Assembly (NCBI GenBank): GCA_028291125.1
Contig: JAQGIN010000506.1
Span: 1-7,140 of the forward strand
Length of the DNA: 7,140 bases
DNA from: Caulobacter sp.
Lineage (GTDB): Bacteria > Pseudomonadota > Alphaproteobacteria > Caulobacterales > Caulobacteraceae
Direction: 5' to 3'
Below, piece after piece: positions 1 through 6,649 of this stretch. The notes beneath the pieces are model-generated. The model saw nothing but the letters and a program-made list of their open reading frames with translations, was not told the DNA's origin and searched no databases. Both the position numbers and the translations under genes were made by a program. Each line of letters begins with the position of its first letter. The stretch's first letter is position 1.

Positions 1-20
1 CCCCGTGCGGCCAAACGGCG

Positions 21-32
21 CGGTTGCAACCG
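21..32. repeat. 12-bp perfect palindrome downstream of the 144-residue gene
   Basis: CGGTTGCAACCG is its own reverse complement. It lies just past the TAA stop (38-40 on the minus strand) of the first gene, so it could be the stem of a transcription end. It has no T-tract on the minus strand and the perfect part leaves no room for a loop, so a terminator is doubtful. A protein-binding site or chance is equally possible. The remainder of 1-37 shows nothing else. Confidence 0.25.
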
Positions 33-37
33 TGGCT

Positions 38-472
38 TTAGCGACGGTCGCGCTTGAAGGCCTTGGCCTCGGCGCCCAGGGACGACTTGGCCGGATCGGG
101 CTCTTCGGCCACCGGCAGGAACGGCAGCTGGCCGGCGACGCCTCGCAGGGCCAGCCATAGCGGGTGGCTGAAGTGGCCCAGCACGCGCAGCGGCCGGCGT
201 TTGTCGTCGGTGACGTCCCAGCCTTCGGCCTCGAACTGTTCGACCTGGCGGCGCACCGGGGCGATGTCGATGCCGTCCCAGCCCTCGGGATCGGGGGTGG
301 CGGCGGCTTCGTCGGCGGTGAGGCCGAAATTGGCCAGGCAGCAGGCGTCGATTTCGGGAAATTCCGGCCGCGCGTCGGCGTCGGCCATGCGCGGCTTCAT
401 CAGCGCCTGGAATTCGAGGTCGGCGACGCCGGGCAGGTCGATCAGGCGGCGGAGGGGGGGCTTGGGGTCCAT
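38..472 (-). CDS. Hypothetical protein, 144 residues, not recognised
   Basis: I do not recognise a family. The protein is complete, running from ATG at 472 to TAA at 38. It is acidic in the middle (residues about 45-90) and has a basic tail ending KRDRR. It has one modestly hydrophobic stretch around residues 103-119 (HPLWLALRGVAGQLPFL), too broken by charge and proline to call a membrane segment with confidence. No signal peptide is seen. It has two adjacent cysteines near residues 44-45 (DACC). The gene follows the CinA-like gene in the same direction with a 32-bp gap, so the two may share a transcript, but the Shine-Dalgarno signal before this start is weak (AGG about 10 bases upstream). 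Codon use favours G/C at third positions like its neighbours, which supports a real gene over the overlapping plus-strand frames. Function is unknown, and there is no visible link to the xylan genes. Confidence 0.65.
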   Translation of the reverse strand: MDPKPPLRRLIDLPGVADLEFQALMKPRMADADARPEFPEIDACCLANFGLTADEAAATPDPEGWDGIDIAPVRRQVEQFEAEGWDVTDDKRRPLRVLGHFSHPLWLALRGVAGQLPFLPVAEEPDPAKSSLGAEAKAFKRDRR

Positions 473-504
473 CCGGGCAGCCTAGCCCATTCGGCGGCGC
501 CGTG

Positions 505-1011
505 TCAGGCCATCGCCGCGGCCAACATCTCCAACGCCACCCTCAGGCTCGCCAGCCGCACCGGACCGCGCGCGGCTGGCCGGAAATGTTCGACGCGATG
601 GGTGGTGGGGCCGCCCCGGCGGCTGACCGCGAAATGCACCAGGCCGGGGGTGTCGTCCGGCCCGCCCGGGCCCGCGAAGCCGGTGATGGCGACGGCCAGG
701 TCGGCCTCGGAGCCGGCGATCGCCCCCTCGGCCATGGCCCGGGCGACGACTTCCGACACCGGCCCGGGATTGTCCAGCCAGAGTCGGGGCACGCCCAGCA
801 GCTCGGCCTTGGCCGCGTTGGTATAGACCACGAAGCCGCGATCAAAGGCGTGGCCGCAGCCGTCGACATCGGTGAGCAGGGAGGCCAGCAGGCCGCCGGT
901 GCAGCTCTCGGCGGTGGCCAGGGTCAGGTCGCGGTCGCAAGCCTCCCGCAGGGTGCGCATCACCAGGGCTTCGAGATCGGCGGGCAGGGCGGGGGAGAGG
1001 GTTTCGGTCAT
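505..1011 (-). CDS. pncC: CinA C-terminal-domain protein (PncC-type nicotinamide-nucleotide amidohydrolase)
   Basis: Single-domain member of the CinA C-terminal family, 168 residues, close to the usual length of stand-alone PncC. PncC enzymes deamidate nicotinamide mononucleotide to nicotinate mononucleotide, salvaging pyridine nucleotides in the cytoplasm. Visible family motifs in order are TAESCTGG (residues 33-40, nucleotide-binding/catalytic loop), FVVYTNAAKAELLGV (about 60-74), NPGPVSEVVARAMAEGA (about 81-97) and AITGFAGPGG (about 108-117). The N-terminal molybdopterin-binding-like domain of full-length CinA is absent, so the broader competence-associated name is less apt. The ATG at 1011 has a good Shine-Dalgarno (GGAAGG, complement of 1017-1022) about six bases upstream. 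It is divergent from the xylanase operon and marks the left edge of that locus. The family call is secure; the exact activity is inferred from homologues. Confidence 0.9.
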   Translation of the reverse strand: MTETLSPALPADLEALVMRTLREACDRDLTLATAESCTGGLLASLLTDVDGCGHAFDRGFVVYTNAAKAELLGVPRLWLDNPGPVSEVVARAMAEGAIAGSEADLAVAITGFAGPGGPDDTPGLVHFAVSRRGGPTTHRVEHFRPAARGPVRLASLRVALEMLAAAMA

Positions 1012-1032
1012 GCTTGCCTTCCGGGGATCAAC

Positions 1033-1089
1033 GACCGGCCGGGTCGGCGAGTTCCTGTCCCGCCTTGACAGGCCTGGCGCCGGCCGGTC
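1033..1089. repeat. Nested inverted repeat in the divergent intergenic region
   Basis: Outer arms GACCGGCCGG (1033-1042) and CCGGCCGGTC (1080-1089) are perfect 10-bp reverse complements. Between them lies a second stem, CCTGTC (1054-1059) with GACAGG (1067-1072), around a 7-base loop. The inner right arm overlaps the TTGACA at 1065-1070, the best sigma-70 -35 hexamer in this gap. The structure sits between cinA and the xylanase gene. It has no U-tract and no gene ends here, so a terminator is unlikely. It may be a regulator site or a 5'-leader structure; chance in GC-rich DNA cannot be excluded. Confidence 0.5.
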
Positions 1090-1117
1090 ATGGTTGGGTC
1101 AATGGTAGCGCTAACAG
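1065..1117 (+). promoter_or_regulatory. Candidate promoter for the xylanase operon
   Basis: TTGACA at 1065-1070 is a consensus -35 hexamer, but no convincing -10 follows at 17-18 bp (best is CATGGT, 1089-1094, three of six). An alternative is TTGGGT at 1094-1099 with GCTAACAG at 1110-1117. The latter agrees at six of eight positions with the Caulobacter housekeeping -10 consensus as I remember it (GCTANAWC), although the spacer is slightly short. In the second reading the -10 lies inside the operator palindrome, which would suit direct repression. The transcription start cannot be fixed from sequence. Confidence 0.3.
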
Positions 1118-1127
1118 TTACCAACCA
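1091..1127 (+). promoter_or_regulatory. Xylose-operator-like palindrome (LacI-family XylR type)
   Basis: The core TGGTAGCGCTAACA (1103-1116) is a near-perfect palindrome centred on AGCGCT. Its reverse complement, TGTTAGCGCTACCA, matches what I recall of the operator in the C. crescentus xylX promoter, bound by the LacI-type repressor XylR and released by xylose. Additional symmetry surrounds it: TGGTTGG (1091-1097) pairs with CCAACCA (1121-1127), almost concentric with the core; TGGTA (1103-1107) mirrors TACCA (1119-1123); and TAAC-A-GTTA (1112-1120) forms an overlapping odd palindrome. The position 28 bp ahead of the chosen xylanase start suits control of the GH10-GH43 operon by xylose or a xylo-oligosaccharide. 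The repressor gene is not in the window. Confidence 0.7.
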
Positions 1128-1143
1128 GATTAGGGCGGCGCGC

Positions 1144-2304
1144 ATGGACTCCTCGGCTCGGAACCCGTTTGGCTGGTCGCGCAGGCGGTGCTTGGCCCTG
1201 GGTCTTGGCGCGGCCGCCGCGCCGGGGCTCGCCGCCGCCGCCGCGTCGGAATCCTCGCTGGCCAGCCTGGCCCGCGCCAAGGGCCTGAGGTTCGGCAGCG
1301 CCGTGGGCGCGGGCCGGGCCGGATCGCTGACCGGCACGTTCGACGATCCCCGCTACCGCCAGCTGCTGGCCGCCGAATGCGGGGCCCTGGTCCCCGAGAA
1401 CGAGCTGAAATGGTACGTGCTGCGCCCCGACGCGGCGACCTTCGCCTTCGAGCGCGCCGACCGCATCGCCGCCTTCGCCCGCGAGCACGCCCTGGCCCTG
1501 CGCGGCCACTGCCTGCTGTGGCACCATCCGCGCTGGTTCCCGGCCTGGCTGAACAGCCATGACTTCGGATCCCAGCCGGCGGCGGCGGCCGAGAAACTGC
1601 TGGTCGACCACATCACCACGGTCTGCGGCCGCTATCCGCAGATCGACTCCTGGGACGTGGTCAACGAGACCATCGACGCCGACACCGGGGTGCTGCGCGA
1701 GACGGTATTGTCCAAGGCCATGGGCCAGCGGGTGCTGGACGTGGCCTTCCACGCCGCCCGCGCCGCCGCCCCCAAGGCCCGGCTGGTCTATAACGATTAT
1801 ATGGGCTGGGACGCGGCCGACGCGAACCATCGGGCCGGGGTGCTGCGGCTGCTGGAGGGCTTCAAGGCTCGCGGCGTGCCGGTCGACGCCCTAGGCGTTC
1901 AAAGCCACATCGGCGCGGCGCCGGAGGGCGGAGCGGGCGCGGGATTCGGTCAGCCGAAGGAGACGGCCTGGCGCGCGTTTCTCGATCAGGTCACCGGCAT
2001 GGGCTATGATCTGCTGATCACCGAGTTCGACATCAACGACAAGGGCCTGCCCGGAGACATCGCCGTCCGCGACCGGGCGGTGGCCGACTATGGCCGCGCC
2101 TATCTCGACCTGATGCTGAGCTATCCGCAGCTGAAGGAGGTGATGGCCTGGGGCCTGGTCGACAAATATTCCTGGCTGCGCAACCTGTCGCCGCGTCCGG
2201 ACGGCCTGGCCAAGCGGCCGACCCTCTATGACGACGACTACCAAGCCAAGCCTCTGCGCGAGGCGGTGGCCACCGCCCTGCGCGCCGCCCCGGCCCGAGG
2301 CTGA
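1144..2304 (+). CDS. GH10 endo-1,4-beta-xylanase, Tat-exported
   Basis: Exported glycoside hydrolase family 10 enzyme that hydrolyses internal beta-1,4 bonds of xylan with retention; 386 residues from the chosen start, a normal size for a single catalytic domain with no binding module. The N-terminus has a twin-arginine signal (SRRRCLAL, residues 12-19) followed by an Ala/Gly-rich hydrophobic run to about residue 34. Family landmarks in order are VPENELKW (83-90), GHCLLWHHPRWFP (121-133), WDVVNET with acid/base Glu175, GVQSHIG (251-257), LLITEFDIND with nucleophile Glu294, and the C-terminal AWGLVDKYSWL (335-345). I chose ATG 1144 over the in-frame ATG at 1090 because the earlier start would translate the operator palindrome and bury the Tat motif, and because AGGG at 1132-1135 gives suitable spacing to 1144. 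It is the first gene of the hydrolase run, with a 2-bp gap to GH43. No catalytic residue is missing. Confidence 0.93.
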   Translation: MDSSARNPFGWSRRRCLALGLGAAAAPGLAAAAASESSLASLARAKGLRFGSAVGAGRAGSLTGTFDDPRYRQLLAAECGALVPENELKWYVLRPDAATFAFERADRIAAFAREHALALRGHCLLWHHPRWFPAWLNSHDFGSQPAAAAEKLLVDHITTVCGRYPQIDSWDVVNETIDADTGVLRETVLSKAMGQRVLDVAFHAARAAAPKARLVYNDYMGWDAADANHRAGVLRLLEGFKARGVPVDALGVQSHIGAAPEGGAGAGFGQPKETAWRAFLDQVTGMGYDLLITEFDINDKGLPGDIAVRDRAVADYGRAYLDLMLSYPQLKEVMAWGLVDKYSWLRNLSPRPDGLAKRPTLYDDDYQAKPLREAVATALRAAPARG

Positions 2305-2306
2305 GC

Positions 2307-4004
2307 ATGCGTCTCTGGATTCGCCTGACGGCGGTGCTGTCGGCCCTGGCGCTGGCCGGCCCCGCGGCCGCCGCGCCGGCTGGCGACAACGTCGCCCGCT
2401 TCGACTGGTTCGCCTATGAAGGCCACGACCCGGTCGACGCCCAGGCCAAGCCCGGGCCGGGCGAATACCGCAACCCGATCCTCAGCGGTTTCTATCCCGA
2501 CCCCAGCATCACCCGGGTGGGCGACGACTATTATCTGGTCAATTCGACCTTCGCCTATTTCCCCGGCATCCCGGTATTCCACAGCCGCGACCTGGTCCAC
2601 TGGACCCAGATCGGCAACGCCATCGACCGCCCCGACCAGCTGGACTTCGGAACCCTGGGCCTGTCGCGCGGCGTCTTCGCCCCGACCATCGAGCACCATG
2701 ACGGCCTGTTCTACATCCTCAACACTTGCGTCGACTGCGGCGGCAATTTCCTGATCACCGCCAAGGATCCGAAGGGCCCGTGGTCGGATCCGGTGTGGCT
2801 GCCGATCGAGGGCATCGATACGTCCTTGTTCTTCGACGTCGACGGCAAGGCCTGGATCGTCAACAACGGCCCGCCGCCGGGACCGCCGCTGTATGACGGC
2901 CACCGCGCCATCTGGATCCAGCAGTTCGATCCGAAGAGCCAGACGATGGTCGGCCCGCGCCAGGTGCTGCTGGACGGCGGCGTCGACCCGTCGACCAAGC
3001 CGATCTGGATCGAGGGGCCGCACATCACTCGCCATCTGGGCCGCTACTATCTGACGGCGGCCGAGGGCGGCACCGCCGAGGGCCATTCGCAGGTGGTGCT
3101 GCGCGGCGATCACGTGCTGGGCCCCTATGTCGCCTACGCCGGCAACCCGATCCTCACCCAGCGTGGCTTGGCGAAGGACCGGCCGTTCCCGATCACCTCG
3201 GCCGGCCACGCCGACATGGTCCAGACCCCGAGCGGCGACTGGTGGGCCACCTTCCTGGCGGTGCGGCCCTATGGCGGCGACCTCTACAACACCGGCCGCG
3301 AGACCTTCCTGCTGCCGGTGAAATGGGTCGACGGCTGGCCGGTGATCCTGCTCAGGGGTGAGACGATCCCCTATGTACACGCCAAGCCGAACTTGCCGGT
3401 CCAGCCGCCGCCGGTGGTTCCGACCAGCGGCCCGTTCAAGGTCCGCGAGGACTTCGACGGGACCAAGCTGCCGCTGAATTGGATGACCCTCCGCAACCCG
3501 CGCGAGCCTTGGTGGCGCCTGGGCGAGGGGGCCCTGACCCTGACGGCCCGCGACCAGAAGCTGGGCGGCCACAGCCAGCCCTCGTTCTGGGGCCGCCGCC
3601 AGCAGCATCTCGACGCCAGCGCCTCGACGGCCATGCGCTACGTCCCGACGCGGCCGGGCGACAAGGCCGGCGTGGTCGCGCTGCAGAACGACGACTTCTA
3701 CTACTTCCTCGGCTTGGCCCGGGACGGCGACCGAACGGTGGTCCGGCTCGAACGCCGGGCCGGCCCCAAGGATCCGGTCGACGGCGTGGTGGTGGCCAGC
3801 GCCCCGATCACCCTGAAACCCGGCGCGCCGGTCTATCTGAAGATCGACGCAGCCGGCGGCCGCTACGCCTTCGCCTATGGCCAGAGCCCGGGCCAGTGGA
3901 CGACCTTGAAGACCGACGTCGACGGGACCCTTCTCAGCACCAAGGTGGCCGGCGGCTTCGTCGGGGCGGTGTTCGGCCTCTACGCCTACGGCGCGCCGCG
4001 ATGA
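2307..4004 (+). CDS. GH43 beta-xylosidase / alpha-L-arabinofuranosidase with C-terminal beta-sandwich domain
   Basis: Exported glycoside hydrolase family 43 enzyme, 565 residues, expected to release xylose and/or arabinose from xylo-oligosaccharides with inversion. A Sec-type signal (MRLWIRLTAVLSALALAG..., cleavage near 23-25) precedes a short linker and the five-bladed propeller. Catalytic residues are visible: base Asp65 in YPDPS, pKa-tuning Asp171 in IDTSLFFDVDGKAW and acid Glu236 in WIEGPH; His301 in SAGHAD matches the conserved centre-cavity His. From about residue 376 (FKVREDFDG) to the end is a concanavalin-like C-terminal domain as in GH43 xylosidases, where it helps close the active site. 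A CVDC pair (141-144) could form a periplasmic disulfide. The start ATG lies 2 bp after the GH10 stop, with GAGG (2297-2300) inside the upstream gene, so translation is probably coupled. Choice between xylosidase and arabinofuranosidase cannot be made from sequence alone; I suspect subfamily 11/12-like. Confidence 0.9.
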   Translation: MRLWIRLTAVLSALALAGPAAAAPAGDNVARFDWFAYEGHDPVDAQAKPGPGEYRNPILSGFYPDPSITRVGDDYYLVNSTFAYFPGIPVFHSRDLVHWTQIGNAIDRPDQLDFGTLGLSRGVFAPTIEHHDGLFYILNTCVDCGGNFLITAKDPKGPWSDPVWLPIEGIDTSLFFDVDGKAWIVNNGPPPGPPLYDGHRAIWIQQFDPKSQTMVGPRQVLLDGGVDPSTKPIWIEGPHITRHLGRYYLTAAEGGTAEGHSQVVLRGDHVLGPYVAYAGNPILTQRGLAKDRPFPITSAGHADMVQTPSGDWWATFLAVRPYGGDLYNTGRETFLLPVKWVDGWPVILLRGETIPYVHAKPNLPVQPPPVVPTSGPFKVREDFDGTKLPLNWMTLRNPREPWWRLGEGALTLTARDQKLGGHSQPSFWGRRQQHLDASASTAMRYVPTRPGDKAGVVALQNDDFYYFLGLARDGDRTVVRLERRAGPKDPVDGVVVASAPITLKPGAPVYLKIDAAGGRYAFAYGQSPGQWTTLKTDVDGTLLSTKVAGGFVGAVFGLYAYGAPR

Positions 4005-4026
4005 TGGGACCGGTAACACTAAACAC

Positions 4027-4072
4027 TTGAGTGGTCTGACCTCGTCAGCCATAAAAGTTAGACCAAGGGTCT
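4027..4072 (+). promoter_or_regulatory. Candidate promoter with overlapping GGTCT/AGACC operator motifs upstream of GH3
   Basis: TTGAGT (4027-4032) and CATAAA (4050-4055), 17 bp apart, form a plausible sigma-70 promoter. Between them is TGGTCTGACC (4032-4041), an odd palindrome (GGTC-T-GACC) of the form bound by FadR-type GntR regulators (TGGTnnnACCA). Just downstream, AGACC-AAG-GGTCT (4060-4072) is a second palindrome, and GTTAGACC (4057-4064) is a 7/8 inverse of GGTCTGAC (4033-4040). Placement between and just after the promoter hexamers is typical of repressor sites. Neither regulator nor transcription start is known. These motifs differ from the palindrome before GH10, which suggests a second signal. 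Confidence 0.4.
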
Positions 4073-4219
4073 CGCCGGTGCGCGCGGCCGAACAATAAGA
4101 CGGGGAGAGAAACGGAGCCGGGCCAAGCCTAGACCGTTTGACGGCGATTGGATCACGGCGGCCCACCCGCGCGATCGACTCCCGTCCCCCCTCTGACGTC
4201 CTTTTCAGCGGGTAGACCC
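4073..4219 (+). other. Probable 5' leader of the GH3 gene with an orphan Shine-Dalgarno-like element
   Basis: No convincing coding sequence or terminator is seen here. An A-rich, purine-rich patch (4090-4117) contains GGGGAGAG (4102-4109), a very strong ribosome-binding-like sequence, yet no ATG, GTG or TTG follows at the proper distance. TTGACGG at 4138-4144 matches the Caulobacter -35 consensus as I remember it, without a clear -10 after it. AGACC recurs at 4131-4135 and 4214-4218. A TTG at 4148 would extend the GH3 frame upstream by 24 residues, but the added stretch is Pro/Ser-rich and would bury the signal peptide. The signal before the preferred ATG at 4220 is weak (AGCGGG, 4207-4212). 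Confidence 0.35.
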
Positions 4220-6634
4220 ATGACCAAAGCGCCTTCCACCGCCATCACCCGCCGCTTTCTGGGCGTCAGCCTGGCCGCCCTGGCCATGGCCGTCTCGACC
4301 CGGGTGCGCGCCGCCGACGGCCGGCCGCTGTACAAGGACCCCAGCCAGACGGTCGACGTGCGGGTGCGCGACCTGCTGGGCCGGATGACCCTGGAGGAGA
4401 AGGTCGCCCAGATGGTCGGCATCTGGGAGCACAAGGACCGCATCCAGACCGAGGACGGGACGTTCTCGCCGGCCAAGGCCACCGCCGCCTTCCCGAGCGG
4501 CCTGGGCCAGATCTCGCGGCCGTCCGACTATCGCGGCGTCAAGGCTCCGGCCCCGGTCGGCGGCGTCGGCGCGGCCGGCGCGGTGGCCGACGCGGTCAAC
4601 CGCAATCCCCGCCAGACCGCGCAGTACATCAACGCCGCCCAGAAGTGGGCGATGGAGTCGACCCGCCTGGGCATTCCGATGCTGATGCACGACGAGGCGC
4701 TGCACGGCTATGTGGCCCGCGACGCCACCAGCTTCCCGCAGGCCATCGCCCTGGCCAGCACCTGGGACCCCGAGCTGGTCGAGAAGGTGTTCAGCGTCGC
4801 CGCCCGCGAGATGCGGGCCCGCGGCTCGAACATCGCCCTGGCCCCGGTGGTCGACGTCGCCCGCGACCCGCGCTGGGGCCGCATCGAGGAGACCTATGGC
4901 GAGGATCCGCACCTGGTCGGCGAGATGGGCCTGGCGGCGATCCGCGGCTTCCAGGGTAAGACCCTGCCGCTGGCCAAGGACAAGGTGTTCGTCACCCTCA
5001 AGCACCTGACCGGCCACGGCCAGCCCGAGAACGGCACCAATGTCGGCCCGGCCGAGATCTCCGAGCGCACCCTGCGCGAGAACTTCTTCCCGCCGTTCCA
5101 GCGCGCCGTCACCGAGCTGCCGGTGCGTTCGGTGATGCCGTCCTACAACGAAATCGACGGCGTGCCGTCGCACGCCAACCATTGGCTGCTGACCGACGTG
5201 CTACGCGGCGAGTGGGGCTTCCAGGGCGCGGCGATGAGCGACTATTTCGCCATCCGCGAAATGGTCACCCGCCACAAGATGTTCGACACCATCGCCGACG
5301 CGGCGGTGGCGGCGATCAACGCCGGGGTCGATGTCGAGCTGCCCGACGGCGAGGCCTACAACGCCCTGCCGGACCTGGTCCGCGCCGGTCGCGTGCCCCA
5401 GGCCCTGATCGACCAGGCCGTCGCCCGCATCCTGAAGATGAAGTTCGAGGGCGGCCTGTTCGAGAACCCCTATGGCGACGAGAAGAACGCCGACAAGCTG
5501 ACCGCCACCCCCGACGCCATCGCCCTGGCCCGGGTGGCGGCGCAACGGGCCATGGTGCTGCTGAAGAACGACGATGGCCTGCTGCCGCTCGACGCCGGCA
5601 AGATCAAGCGCCTGGCCCTGTTGGGAACCCATGCCCGCGACACTCCGATCGGCGGCTACAGCGACGTGCCGCGCCACGTGGTCAGCGTGCTCGAGGGCCT
5701 GCGGGCCGAGGCCAAGGGCAAGTTCACCGTCGACTACGCCGAGGCCGTGCGCATCACCGAGAGCCGCTCGTGGTCGGGCGACGTGGTCAAGCTGGTCGAC
5801 CCGGCCATCAACGCCCAGCTGATCGCCGCGGCGGTCGAGACCGCCAAACAGGCCGACGTCATCGTCATGGTGCTGGGCGACAACGAGCAGACCAGCCGCG
5901 AGGCCTGGGCCGACAACCATCTGGGCGACCGCGCCTCGCTGGACCTGATCGGCCAGCAGAACGACCTGGCCAAGGCGATCTTCGACCTCGGCAAGCCCAC
6001 CGTGGTGCTGCTGCTCAACGGCCGGCCGTTGTCGGTCAATCTGCTGAAGGAGCGGGCCGGGGCGCTGATCGAGGGTTGGTACCTGGGCCAGGAGACCGGC
6101 AACGCCGTCGCCGACGTGCTGTTCGGCCGGGCCAATCCGGGCGGCAAGCTGCCGGTCAGCATCGCCCGCGGCGTCGGCCAGCTGCCGATCTTCTACAACC
6201 ACAAGCCCACCGCCCGCCGCGGCTATCTGTTCGACGAAACCAGCCCGCTGTTCCCGTTCGGCTTCGGCCTGTCCTACACCAGCTTCGACATCTCGGCCCC
6301 GCGGGTCGCCAAGGCCACGATCGGCATGGGCGAGTCGGTGACGGTCGAGGTCGACGTCGCCAACACCGGCGGTCGTTCGGGCGACGAGGTGGTGCAGCTC
6401 TATCTGCACGACGAGGCCGCCTCGGTGACCCGGCCGGTGCTGGAGCTGAAGGCCTTCAAGCGCGTCACCCTGGCGGCGGGCGCCCGCACCACGGTGACCT
6501 TCGAACTCAAGCCGGCCGACCTGGCGATCTGGGACATCCACATGAAGAACGTCGTCGAGCCCGGCGCCTTCACCGTGCTGGTCGGCCCCAACTCGGCGCA
6601 GCTGAAGACCGCCCGCTTCACCGTCAGCGGGTAG
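4220..6634 (+). CDS. GH3 beta-xylosidase / beta-glucosidase, Tat-exported
   Basis: Exported glycoside hydrolase family 3 exo-enzyme, 804 residues from ATG 4220, expected to cut terminal beta-linked xylose or glucose from oligosaccharides with retention. A Tat signal (TRRFLGVSLAALAMA, residues 10-24) ends near RAADG (30-34). The TIM-barrel domain spans about 45-410 and shows HDEALHG (157-163), APVVDVARDPRWGR (208-221), substrate-binding Lys261-His262 in KHLTGHG, and nucleophile Asp341 in AAMSDYF. The alpha/beta sandwich domain follows (about 435-650); Glu561 in SREAW, before LGDRASLDL, is the likely acid/base. After FPFGFGLSYTSF (678-689) comes an Fn3-like C-terminal domain to the end. No key residue is missing. 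I prefer 4220 over an upstream TTG (4148) because it puts the RR motif close to the N-terminus. It follows GH43 after 215 bp. Context favours beta-xylosidase, but periplasmic GH3 members of this architecture also include beta-glucosidases. Confidence 0.9.
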   Translation: MTKAPSTAITRRFLGVSLAALAMAVSTRVRAADGRPLYKDPSQTVDVRVRDLLGRMTLEEKVAQMVGIWEHKDRIQTEDGTFSPAKATAAFPSGLGQISRPSDYRGVKAPAPVGGVGAAGAVADAVNRNPRQTAQYINAAQKWAMESTRLGIPMLMHDEALHGYVARDATSFPQAIALASTWDPELVEKVFSVAAREMRARGSNIALAPVVDVARDPRWGRIEETYGEDPHLVGEMGLAAIRGFQGKTLPLAKDKVFVTLKHLTGHGQPENGTNVGPAEISERTLRENFFPPFQRAVTELPVRSVMPSYNEIDGVPSHANHWLLTDVLRGEWGFQGAAMSDYFAIREMVTRHKMFDTIADAAVAAINAGVDVELPDGEAYNALPDLVRAGRVPQALIDQAVARILKMKFEGGLFENPYGDEKNADKLTATPDAIALARVAAQRAMVLLKNDDGLLPLDAGKIKRLALLGTHARDTPIGGYSDVPRHVVSVLEGLRAEAKGKFTVDYAEAVRITESRSWSGDVVKLVDPAINAQLIAAAVETAKQADVIVMVLGDNEQTSREAWADNHLGDRASLDLIGQQNDLAKAIFDLGKPTVVLLLNGRPLSVNLLKERAGALIEGWYLGQETGNAVADVLFGRANPGGKLPVSIARGVGQLPIFYNHKPTARRGYLFDETSPLFPFGFGLSYTSFDISAPRVAKATIGMGESVTVEVDVANTGGRSGDEVVQLYLHDEAASVTRPVLELKAFKRVTLAAGARTTVTFELKPADLAIWDIHMKNVVEPGAFTVLVGPNSAQLKTARFTVSG

Positions 6635-6649
6635 GGACGCCAACTCAGC

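Noticed and set aside
54..826. Plus-strand frames at 54-485 and 164-826
   Set aside because: They are antisense to the CinA-like gene and its downstream neighbour, with low-complexity composition and no motifs.
1090..1143. N-terminal extension of the GH10 protein from ATG 1090
   Set aside because: The 18 added codons run through the operator palindrome and move the twin-arginine motif inward. ATG 1144 has a better-spaced ribosome binding site.
2238..4166. A 642-codon open frame on the minus strand opposite GH43
   Set aside because: It is antisense to a GH43 gene with intact catalytic residues. Its product is a low-complexity Arg/Gly/Asp/Val mix typical of antisense frames in GC-rich genes, and no family motif is seen.
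4148..4219. N-terminal extension of the GH3 protein from TTG 4148
   Set aside because: It uses a rare start codon, adds a Pro/Ser-rich stretch ahead of the Tat signal and has no clear ribosome binding site.
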